18,615 nucleotides of DNA. It comes from Dehalococcoidia bacterium UBA1328. Its GTDB lineage: Bacteria > Chloroflexota > Dehalococcoidia > Lucifugimonadales > Lucifugimonadaceae. The stretch spans positions 1 through 18,615 of the forward strand of contig DBTA01000007.1 of assembly GCA_002306815.1 (NCBI GenBank), in the 5' to 3' direction. The notes under the pieces were generated by a model. It was not told the DNA's origin, did no database searches, and saw nothing but the letters and a program-made list of their open reading frames with translations. Positions within the stretch are counted from its first letter, which is position 1. Each line of letters opens with the position of its first letter. Position numbers and translations under genes: made by a program. This document shows positions 8,025 to 14,798 of the stretch, piece after piece.

Positions 8025-8921
8025 TTAGCCTTTCGCCTGCTGGCGTTGCCTGTCACGCTTCCTGCGGCCCACACTTCGGTTGTCACCATCACCAGAACCC
8101 ACGTTAATATCGCTATTTGCCCAGCGAACTTTCATGATCATGTAAGGGATTGTGAATGCGAGAACACCGATTGCGATCAAGTGTGCTTCCTGCAGTCCCC
8201 AGAATTTGACGTCGTCCAGACGCAGATACTGAATCGAGAATCGACCTACCGAATACCAGGTTATGTAGACCATCCAAATTGCCCCGGCGGGCTGTAGTTT
8301 CCCCTTTAGGCGGGTTATCAGGTAAAGACCGAGCATATTCCAGATGATCTCGTATACGACTGTGGGGTGAACCGCACGTTCTGGGTCGCCGAAGAAGCGT
8401 TCTGCGCCAATACGAGCCGGACTGTCGGGGTGCGTGAAGTACCAACCCCAGCCCGCATCAAGAGCTCGCGACCAATGTTCGCCGTTGATGATGTCTCCGA
8501 TTCGACCAATTGTTTGACCCACGAACATTGCCGGAGCTGCGATGTCCATCAGACGACCTATCGGTGCTTTCGCGAACCAGGCGTAGGTTGCACCACCAAT
8601 CCAACCACCGAGGATTCCTCCCCAGAGCCCGATTCCACCTGACCAAATCGCCAGTATCCGCCCAGGATCATCGCCGTAAATACCCCAGTTGTCGGCGACA
8701 TGAACTAACCGAGCCCCGATTATTCCACCGACTATCCCGAATATTGCCGTGTTGTAGACCATTTCTTGGTCGAGGTTTTCACGAACAGCTGCACGGCCGA
8801 CCATCCAAACTGCAACTGCAACACCCACAAAGCTCAAAAAGCCGTGCCAGGACAGGGAAAAATTGCCTCCAGCGGCGACTATGTTCGGGTTGAAGGGGAT
8901 TTCAATTGCTGCAATAGGCAT
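8025..8921 (-). CDS. lgt: Phosphatidylglycerol-prolipoprotein diacylglyceryl transferase
   Basis: Lgt moves a diacylglyceryl group from phosphatidylglycerol to the lipobox Cys of prolipoproteins in the cytoplasmic membrane. The 298-residue protein has about seven hydrophobic segments and the Lgt signature GRIGDIINGEH at 139-149 with R140, N146 and E148, followed by HPTVVYE at 185-191 and a VGRFSIQYLR block with R227 and R234. Two positions differ from E. coli. The essential His of the GGxSFHGG loop is W100 (GGIGLWGG), as in many Actinobacteria, and the GN of GRxGNxxN is GD (D143). The C-terminal tail after residue 270 is short and strongly basic. A TAA immediately precedes the ATG, which fixes the start. 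AAGGAG sits 13 nt upstream, unusually far, so translation may be weak. Confidence 0.94.
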   Translation of the reverse strand: MPIAAIEIPFNPNIVAAGGNFSLSWHGFLSFVGVAVAVWMVGRAAVRENLDQEMVYNTAIFGIVGGIIGARLVHVADNWGIYGDDPGRILAIWSGGIGLWGGILGGWIGGATYAWFAKAPIGRLMDIAAPAMFVGQTIGRIGDIINGEHWSRALDAGWGWYFTHPDSPARIGAERFFGDPERAVHPTVVYEIIWNMLGLYLITRLKGKLQPAGAIWMVYITWYSVGRFSIQYLRLDDVKFWGLQEAHLIAIGVLAFTIPYMIMKVRWANSDINVGSGDGDNRSVGRRKRDRQRQQAKG

Positions 8922-9005
8922 TTAGAAATATTTGCTCCTTGGATATGACGGAGAGTCGTGCGAACGCGGATTATTACTAGAGATCGGTCGCCCGGGTAGT
9001 TATTT

Positions 9006-9070
9006 GTACCTGATCGACAGTCGAATAAGTTTACGTACCTAGACGATTCTAGGTTTCTCGTCGTACCTAA
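9006..9070. repeat. Three GTACCTRR direct repeats upstream of lgt
   Basis: GTACCTGA (9006-9013), GTACCTAG (9035-9042) and GTACCTAA (9063-9070) are spaced 29 and 28 nt start to start. The middle copy also forms a 6-bp inverted repeat, ACCTAG (9037-9042) with CTAGGT (9049-9054). They lie 85-150 nt before the lgt start (minus) and 54-118 nt before the histidine-phosphatase pseudogene (plus). They could be protein-binding sites, but chance is possible for an 8-mer this short. Confidence 0.35.
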
Positions 9071-9123
9071 GCAATCGATTCAAACGGGCATCAACAACGC
9101 ATTCCCGGTTCGATTAGACTCGA

Positions 9124-9705
9124 ATGATGACAAATCTGTTGTTCATCAGGGACCTTTCACCAGATGGGGGACCAGATCTACCTCCTTCGCAGTAGGTTGT
9201 CACTGAATGCGGACGGGACAGAGCAAAATCGCTCGGCAATTATCTGGCAGCTCGAACTGTTTTTCATATGATCAATAACGATGAGCGCAAAACTATCGAC
9301 ACTGCGGAAACAGCGGCGAAAGTAGCTGGAATACCGAGTCCGGTAGTTGACGCGGGTTTCCGTGAACATGACCAAGATAACTCCCATCGGCTCGCTGGTA
9401 TCGGCCGAGATGAGTTAGTGGTTGAATGGATACGTAACGCCGAAAGTCTTAATTAGGACAACGAAACGGTCGCCACTGATCGCCAAGGGTACGACTTAGC
9501 GGTTGGACGGCTGATTCCTGAAAAATCGGAGGAAACATACGCCGTTGTTTCCCATGGGACAGTGATCGCGACGTTTGTTGCTAAACTGCTGGAGATTGCA
9601 CACATCCCATTATGGCGATCGAAGGGTATCCCATGGCTCATCGAGATCGATTGGTCTACTCCAAACCAGGTCATCCGACAGATCAGCTTCGAACAAAGCC
9701 GCTGA
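9124..9705 (+). pseudogene. Decayed histidine-phosphatase (phosphoglycerate mutase superfamily) gene
   Basis: One frame from ATG 9124 to TGA 9703-9705 reads as a complete histidine phosphatase of about 193 codons, interrupted only by TAG at 9193-9195 and TAG at 9454-9456; there is no frameshift. Recognisable parts, in order, are: N-terminal TNLLFIR; PPSQ-stop-VVTECGRDRAKSLGNYLAAR, where family members often have Trp at the stop position (TGG to TAG); DERKTIDTAETA with the conserved Arg and ETA; GFREHDQDN with the catalytic-acid region; and YAVVSHGTVIATF with the second catalytic His. The nucleophilic His of the RHG/RHS motif is replaced by Asp (IRDL). Loss of the key His plus two nonsense codons points to a dead gene. 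Amber suppression is unlikely because fabF, uvrC and the 93-residue gene in this window end in TAG. Confidence 0.82.
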
Positions 9706-9757
9706 GAGACAATAGGGTTCAACGAAATGTATTTCGACCCGATCCGGTGGTCATCGC

Positions 9758-9785
9758 TTGACGCAGTTAGCAATCCCCTTCGAAT
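9758..9785 (+). promoter_or_regulatory. Possible promoter of xerD
   Basis: TTGACG (9758-9763; 5 of 6 to consensus) and TCGAAT (9780-9785; 4 of 6) are separated by 16 nt. Initiation near 9792 would leave a leader of about 60 nt before the xerD TTG start. It lies in the 147-nt gap between the pseudogene and xerD and would drive xerD, the kinase-like gene and the small membrane protein up to the terminator at 11914. Confidence 0.4.
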
Positions 9786-9852
9786 AAACTCGACGGAGTT
9801 GGGACGGTCGAGACCCAGACACATAACAATCGCCAGACATTGGAGATGCGTC

Positions 9853-10755
9853 TTGCTTACCGAACTTGAAACGTTCGTGAATTACCTGACTGCGGAACGA
9901 GGGATGTCGGGTCATACGTTGTCCGCTTACCGAAACGACCTGAACGCGCTTGTCGATTTCTTGGTTTCAGGCAAAGAGAAGATTTCAAACTGGAACAACG
10001 TCACCGAGCAAAACGTGCGCGACTACATTTCCGATCTCGACAATCGCGGATACGCAGCTTCGAGCCGATCACGAAAAATTGCCTCCGCGAAATCGTTCTT
10101 CAAGTTCTTAAAAGAAGAACAAATCATCGACGATAATCCATTGACCGCTGTTCGACAGCCGCGTTCAGGTCAGCCAATCCCAAAGGCAATGAGCGTCGAG
10201 GAAGTGGACAGGCTGCTAGAAGCTAGCAGCAAAGCAGACTCTTCAGAGGAAGCACGTGACCATGCTATGGTCGAGCTAATGTATGCCGCCGGTTTGCGAG
10301 TGTCCGAATTGGTTGGACTGAATTTGAGAGACGTTGATCTGGATGCTGGCACTGTTCGAACGTTCGGTAAGGGCGCAAAGGAACGAGTAATCCCGATTTA
10401 CGATTCGGCCGGGGATTCAATTGCCGAATACGTCACTTACACCCGCCCTGCCCTTGCTAGCGATGATGTTGATAGCGAAGAGGCGCTATTTCTAAACCGT
10501 AGAGGTAGCCGACTGACCCGCCAGGCGTTCTGGCTACGACTCAACAAACTTGCCACTAAGGCTGGAATTTCGTCTAAGATCACACCTCACATGCTGAGAC
10601 ATAGTTTTGCGACCCACCTGCTACACGGTGGGGCAAGTTTGAGGCATTTGCAGGAATTGCTCGGCCATTCTAGTATCGCGACAACCCAGATATATACTCA
10701 CCTCACTAACGAGCATGTTCGGAGCGAGTACGCAAGAGCTCACCCCCGAGCATAA
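9853..10755 (+). CDS. xerD: Tyrosine recombinase XerD
   Basis: XerD and its partner XerC resolve chromosome dimers at dif during division. The 300-residue protein has the SAM-like core-binding domain (1-85) and the catalytic domain (110-295). Catalytic residues are R149 (AGLRVSEL), K173, H246 and R249 (HMLRHSFATH), H272 (LLGHSS) and nucleophile Y281 (TTQIYTH), almost the same numbers as in E. coli XerD. The ending HPRA is typical of XerD rather than XerC. The start is TTG 9853: GGAG (9842-9845) is 7 nt upstream and the protein then has the usual length. An ATG at 9727 in frame would add 42 unrelated residues. It is a housekeeping recombinase; no integrated element is visible nearby. The next gene starts 20 nt after the stop. 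Confidence 0.93.
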   Translation: MLTELETFVNYLTAERGMSGHTLSAYRNDLNALVDFLVSGKEKISNWNNVTEQNVRDYISDLDNRGYAASSRSRKIASAKSFFKFLKEEQIIDDNPLTAVRQPRSGQPIPKAMSVEEVDRLLEASSKADSSEEARDHAMVELMYAAGLRVSELVGLNLRDVDLDAGTVRTFGKGAKERVIPIYDSAGDSIAEYVTYTRPALASDDVDSEEALFLNRRGSRLTRQAFWLRLNKLATKAGISSKITPHMLRHSFATHLLHGGASLRHLQELLGHSSIATTQIYTHLTNEHVRSEYARAHPRA

Positions 10756-10775
10756 TTTGACCATCGGAGATCATA

Positions 10776-11534
10776 TTGACAGTCATAACCATCGAAGGGC
10801 GACTAGGTGCCGGTGGGCCAGATCTCGGGCGTATGATCGCCAGGGATATGGGACTAGATTTCATCGATCGCCTGATGCTCGCCGACATTGCAAAGCGTGT
10901 CGGCGCTACGGTGACGGCTCTTGCAGAGCAGGAAACACGGGTGCCTTCTCTCGCAAACCGGTTGGCACAGGCTATTCAACGAATGCTTCACCGATCAGTA
11001 ATAGCTGGAATGGGTGGCGATCCATACTTCGGTCCTGGCATCGATCAGCTTCTCGCCCGCCCTTACTCCGAGATGGAAGAGCCTCCGCATACGAGTGCTG
11101 AAGAGATAGATGAGCAGCACTTCATCGATACCGCTGCTGAGGTAATCCGGGATCTCGCGGAGATTGGTAATGTAGTGCTTCTCGGACGCGGTGGAGCGGC
11201 AATCCTGCACGACACACCTGCTGTGCTTCGGGTAGGCGTCGTTGCGAAGATGGAAGACCGTATTACGCGAGTGCAGGAACAAATGCGGATTGAGAACGCT
11301 GACGAAGCCGAGTCTTTGATCAAACACACGGATATGGCGCAACATCGCTATTTTGAGCGTGCCTTTGAGTCGAGCCCTATCGATCCGTTCTTGTATCATT
11401 TCATGTGGAATACCTCCGACGTTTCGCTCGAGTACGCCACGCAAGTGACGATTGATGCAGCACAGGTGATGTCGGAGAAAGGTTTGAAATGGGCGGAATC
11501 GACTTTCGCACAGACCGAACCGACATCTGAATAA
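10776..11534 (+). CDS. Cytidylate-kinase-like family protein
   Basis: This 252-residue protein resembles the cytidylate-kinase-like family (P-loop nucleoside-monophosphate-kinase fold, distinct from true Cmk). The N-terminal strand MTVITIEGRLGAGG and the following LGRMIARDMGLDFIDR match that family's phosphate-binding loop, where many members read SGGREIA. Here the Arg after GG is Pro (GAGGPDLG, 11-18), so the loop is divergent. A second block, NVVLLGRGGAAIL at 132-144, and VAKMEDRITRV at 156-166 also fit. The substrate is unknown and CMP phosphorylation is not assured. The start is TTG 10776, with GGAG (10766-10769) 6 nt upstream. It lies 20 nt after xerD and 27 nt before the next gene, consistent with one operon. 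Confidence 0.72.
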   Translation: MTVITIEGRLGAGGPDLGRMIARDMGLDFIDRLMLADIAKRVGATVTALAEQETRVPSLANRLAQAIQRMLHRSVIAGMGGDPYFGPGIDQLLARPYSEMEEPPHTSAEEIDEQHFIDTAAEVIRDLAEIGNVVLLGRGGAAILHDTPAVLRVGVVAKMEDRITRVQEQMRIENADEAESLIKHTDMAQHRYFERAFESSPIDPFLYHFMWNTSDVSLEYATQVTIDAAQVMSEKGLKWAESTFAQTEPTSE

Positions 11535-11561
11535 TCGAAATTTAGTCAACACCGGAACGAA

Positions 11562-11843
11562 ATGCCAAAGAACACTCGCAAGAGGCGACGCGCTAGTAAA
11601 CCAAACGTGTTTGTACAGTCCGATGTCCCATCTGGGGATGGCGGAAACGTACGAGCGACAACTAGCGCTAGCAGCAGCACAGATTCTATTCCTCAGCAGA
11701 GAGCGCGTGTACAACGAACGACTCAGCGAGCAACTGCTAGGTCAGAGATCTACACCCGTTCCCTTTCAGCAGAGCTGAGGAAACTGGGGGCGCTATCGGG
11801 CATCATCGTTGTTGTTCTCTCAGTTCTGACGTTCACTATCTAG
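11562..11843 (+). CDS. Small basic protein with C-terminal transmembrane anchor
   Basis: I do not recognise this 93-residue protein. The first 14 residues are strongly basic (KNTRKRRRASK). Residues 30-62 are a polar, probably disordered stretch rich in Ser, Thr, Gln and Arg. Residues 76-93 form one hydrophobic helix (LGALSGIIVVVLSVLTFTI) that ends at the C-terminus. The expected topology is a tail anchor with a basic cytoplasmic part, which could bind nucleic acid or acidic lipid; this is inference from composition. Start ATG 11562 has only GGAA (11554-11557) 4 nt upstream, a weak site. It is the last gene before a strong terminator and sits 27 nt after the kinase-like gene, which supports it being real. 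Confidence 0.62.
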   Translation: MPKNTRKRRRASKPNVFVQSDVPSGDGGNVRATTSASSSTDSIPQQRARVQRTTQRATARSEIYTRSLSAELRKLGALSGIIVVVLSVLTFTI

Positions 11844-11913
11844 ATTCAGATTTCTGGTCTCTCGATGTGAGTTGCCATCAGGTTTATCTGCCCGAGACCA
11901 ACTTAGTAAGATG

Positions 11914-11950
11914 ACCGTTCGGGTTTAGTTAACTCGGACGGTCTTTTTTT
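11914..11950 (+). terminator. Rho-independent terminator abutting the uvrC start
   Basis: ACCGTTCGGG (11914-11923) pairs with CTCGGACGGT (11933-11942), 10 bp with two G-U pairs and a 9-nt loop, followed by C and seven T (11944-11950). It ends the xerD to small-protein operon. The T-run stops 3 nt before the uvrC TTG, so it could also act as an attenuator for uvrC. Confidence 0.88.
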
Positions 11951-11953
11951 CAA

Positions 11954-13795
11954 TTGCCAGCTGCATCACGAACATTCTCCACACGGTTAGCTGCGGTACC
12001 CCTGAAACCAGGGGTGTACATCCATCGCGACTCTTCAGGGAACGTGCTCTATGTTGGGAAGTCATCTGTGCTCAGAAATCGGCTTCGCTCGTACTTCGGA
12101 TCGAAAAAAGGACTTGATGCCAAGACAGCCGAGCTTGTCAGCAGGATTGACGATTTCGAGTACATCGTCACCGAGTCTGAACAAGAGGCGTTACTGCTTG
12201 AAAACTCGCTCATCAAGAAGCATCGCCCAAAGTACAACGTCCGACTCAAGGACGATAAGACTTATCCGTACATCAAGGTCGATCTGAGTGAAGAATTCCC
12301 TCGGGTTTACGTCACTCGTCGTACTGCGAACGACGGCGCACGCTATTTCGGTCCTTTCGCTTCTGCAGGGAGCGTCCGTAAAACGCTGGACTTGCTGAAA
12401 CGACTATTCCCATATCGTTCGTGTACGAAGACTATAACGGGTATAGACGACCGGCCTTGTCTCGAATACCACATCAAACGCTGCGTAGCTCCGTGCACGG
12501 GTTATGCGTCGAAGATCGACTACTCGAAGGTGATCGATCAGGTGTTGATGTTCCTCGAAGGGAACACCAAAGATGTTGTTCGCGAGCTCGAAGTAGCAAT
12601 GCGCGAGGCTTCGGAGCAACTCGAATTTGAGCGTGCTGGCGCGCTTCGAGACCGTCTTAAAGCGATTGAACGCGTTTACGAAGGTCAAAAGGTTGTTGGA
12701 CTCGGACGTGAGAACCTCGATGTGATCGGTGTTGCGTACGGTGGAGAAGAAGCTTGGGTTGAAATCTTCTTTGTACGCCAGGGGAATCTCACTGGACGAG
12801 ACCATTTCACGATGAGCGGTACTCGTGACGAAACAGGCGAAGAAATTCTCGCCCGGTTTATCGAACAGTTTTACTCATCGGCATCTCATGTACCTCGCAG
12901 AATTTTGATCCCAGAGAAGACCGGTCGAATACAGGTGCTTGTTGAGTGGCTTGAGACTGTACGCGATGGTCCCGTTGACATCACGATTCCGCAGCGAGGT
13001 GCAAAACGACGCCTTGTTGAAATGGTGAGTGGTAATGCCAAACAGGGACTCGAACAGCTCAAACTGAAATGGATTTCCGATTCGACTCGAATGGAAACAG
13101 CAATGTCTGAGTTGCAGGAAGAACTCAATCTGCCTGCGCTACCCCGCCGCATCGAGTGCTACGACATTTCACATATTCAGGGAACCAACACAGTAGCCAG
13201 TATGTCTGTGTTCCAGGACGGACAACCGTTGTCATCGGATTATCGACGTTTCAAGATCAAAACGCACGATGGCAACGACGATTTCGCTTCGATGCGCGAA
13301 GTACTCAATCGTCGGTTTCGGAGGTTGAAAAACGCACGAGAAGGGAATGAAGAAAACGCGAGCTTTACTGCTTCTCCCGATCTCGTGTTGATCGACGGTG
13401 GCAAAGGCCAACTTTCTTCAGCAGTCGAATCGATGCTTCATCTCGGGTTGCAGGATATTCAACTGGCGTCAATCGCTAAACGAGAAGAGGAGGTATTCCT
13501 ACCTGATGCAGCCGAACCGGTGATTATGCCGCGTAATTCACAAGGATTATTCCTTCTACAACGGGCAAGAGATGAAGCTCACAGATTTGCAATTACGTTC
13601 CATCGAAACTTGCGTGGCAAATCTTCGGTCAAATCGGCACTTGATAATGTCCCTGGCATCGGCCCAAAAAGGCGTAAGATGCTGATTCGTACTTTCGGAT
13701 CTGTAAAAGGCATTCGAGAAGCTACTGAAGAACAAATCGCTGCAGCCCCAAGCATGACTGCCAAGATAGCCCGACAGATCAAAGATCATCTCTAG
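11954..13795 (+). CDS. uvrC: Excinuclease ABC subunit C
   Basis: UvrC makes both incisions around a lesion in nucleotide excision repair, with UvrA and UvrB. The 613 residues show, in order: GIY-YIG nuclease (PGVY at 19-22, LYVGKS at 32-37, R43, E83); four conserved cysteines C157, C169, C177 and C181 that bind an Fe-S cluster in studied UvrCs; the UVR motif that contacts UvrB (about 205-240); the RNase H-like nuclease with D404 (CYDISHIQG), D481 (IDGGKGQ) and H543; and a helix-hairpin-helix pair near 560-613 (VPGIGPKRR). The TTG at 11954 is the only possible start: the frame is closed by TAA at 11930 and a later start would cut PGVY. There is no Shine-Dalgarno site, only the T-tract of the preceding terminator. 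Stop TAG; the MDR gene follows after 6 nt. Confidence 0.95.
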   Translation: MPAASRTFSTRLAAVPLKPGVYIHRDSSGNVLYVGKSSVLRNRLRSYFGSKKGLDAKTAELVSRIDDFEYIVTESEQEALLLENSLIKKHRPKYNVRLKDDKTYPYIKVDLSEEFPRVYVTRRTANDGARYFGPFASAGSVRKTLDLLKRLFPYRSCTKTITGIDDRPCLEYHIKRCVAPCTGYASKIDYSKVIDQVLMFLEGNTKDVVRELEVAMREASEQLEFERAGALRDRLKAIERVYEGQKVVGLGRENLDVIGVAYGGEEAWVEIFFVRQGNLTGRDHFTMSGTRDETGEEILARFIEQFYSSASHVPRRILIPEKTGRIQVLVEWLETVRDGPVDITIPQRGAKRRLVEMVSGNAKQGLEQLKLKWISDSTRMETAMSELQEELNLPALPRRIECYDISHIQGTNTVASMSVFQDGQPLSSDYRRFKIKTHDGNDDFASMREVLNRRFRRLKNAREGNEENASFTASPDLVLIDGGKGQLSSAVESMLHLGLQDIQLASIAKREEEVFLPDAAEPVIMPRNSQGLFLLQRARDEAHRFAITFHRNLRGKSSVKSALDNVPGIGPKRRKMLIRTFGSVKGIREATEEQIAAAPSMTAKIARQIKDHL

Positions 13796-13801
13796 CCTCT
13801 A

Positions 13802-14767
13802 ATGCAAGCCGTTTCGTTTCCTGGTCCGGGATGCGTCGAAATAGTTGATATTCCAAGACCTTCACTCATCGAGCCGTCCGATGCGATCGTGCTTGTGACT
13901 ACTGCTGCAATCGGTCCCTGGGATATCGAAAGATTCGAGAGTATCGGTAGCGAACAGGTCGTACCAGGTGGAGAGTTCGCCGGGATAATTGTTGAAATTG
14001 GCAGTGAAGTTCGAACGGTTGAACTGGACGACCTCGTCTGCAACACCGCTCACCTGGTGAACAGAAAGGGTCATAGCAGGGTATTTGGTACGACGTCTGT
14101 CGCCGGAGGACACGCTGAGTACGTGCGAGTCCCGAATGCCGATGCTGCGCTCGTGAAGATTTCAGATTCGGTGGAAGAGCGAGTTGTACTTGCCGGGGGT
14201 ACCATCGGACTGGGTATCAACGCTGCAGCTGTAGCTCTTCAGGAGGATTCCGGAGCAAGCTACGCAGTTGTGGGTTGCGATCCGATAGGCGTCAGTGCGC
14301 TAATCGGAATAAAAAATTCCGGGCACAATGACAATCTGATCGCAGTGGACGACCACGCGGCTCGAAGAACGCTAGCTGGTAAATATGCTGAAGAAGCGTA
14401 CTCAGGATCAGATGATTTGGCGAATGCGACCTCCGACATTGTGATGGTCGGGGCAATGTGTGATTTCAACCGACCCGATTTGATCGCCCAACTTGTAAAA
14501 CCAGATGGGACCATTGTTTTCGCTGAACCGTATGGTCCCTCACGAATTGTGACTGCCGGGACGAACCTTCCCGAAGGTGTCAAGATCATGGCCGCTAGTT
14601 GGCCAAATAAAGACGATGTCCGCAAAATCGTCAGCGCGATCCAGATCCGACAACTCGATCTGACGCCGATAGTTTCCCACGTAATTCCGCTGGATGAAGC
14701 GCTCGATGCCTACAAAGCAGCTTCAGGTCCAGAGGCAGGCGTCCAGAAGGTCTTGCTTAAGCCGTAA
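13802..14767 (+). CDS. MDR-superfamily dehydrogenase-like protein lacking zinc ligands
   Basis: This 321-residue protein has the medium-chain dehydrogenase/reductase layout: a GroES-like domain (about 1-130), a Rossmann domain (about 150-270) and a C-terminal return to the first domain with a PLDEALDAYK ending. Zinc-type alcohol dehydrogenases have CGxDLH; here the matching segment is G38-P39-W40-D41-I42-E43, so the Cys is gone. The GHE motif is G56-G57-E58, so the His is gone. The structural-zinc lobe with its four Cys is deleted between about residues 78 and 93. The NAD-loop reads VGCDPIG (157-163) instead of GxGxxG. The rest (GGHAEYVRVP at 102-111) remains close to zinc-type enzymes. It may be a zinc-free reductase or a pseudoenzyme. 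The ATG is 6 nt after the uvrC stop without a Shine-Dalgarno site, which suggests translational coupling. Confidence 0.75.
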   Translation: MQAVSFPGPGCVEIVDIPRPSLIEPSDAIVLVTTAAIGPWDIERFESIGSEQVVPGGEFAGIIVEIGSEVRTVELDDLVCNTAHLVNRKGHSRVFGTTSVAGGHAEYVRVPNADAALVKISDSVEERVVLAGGTIGLGINAAAVALQEDSGASYAVVGCDPIGVSALIGIKNSGHNDNLIAVDDHAARRTLAGKYAEEAYSGSDDLANATSDIVMVGAMCDFNRPDLIAQLVKPDGTIVFAEPYGPSRIVTAGTNLPEGVKIMAASWPNKDDVRKIVSAIQIRQLDLTPIVSHVIPLDEALDAYKAASGPEAGVQKVLLKP

Positions 14768-14798
14768 CGGCACGCACATGCTTTGTGGCGGTATTTGG

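Noticed and set aside
7991..8029. GCTAAC/GTTAGC inverted repeat between recJ and lgt
   Set aside because: It is 6 bp with a 27-nt loop and no T-run, and overlaps both stop codons; too weak for a terminator.
9124..9705. Amber (TAG) recoding of the histidine-phosphatase gene
   Set aside because: fabF, uvrC and the small membrane protein gene terminate with TAG at family-typical lengths or before a terminator, and the catalytic His is also lost, which fits decay better.
9853..10755. XerD-like recombinase as the integrase of a mobile element
   Set aside because: Length, catalytic residue spacing and the HPRA ending fit housekeeping XerD, and no phage genes or att-like repeats are near the tRNA genes or this locus.
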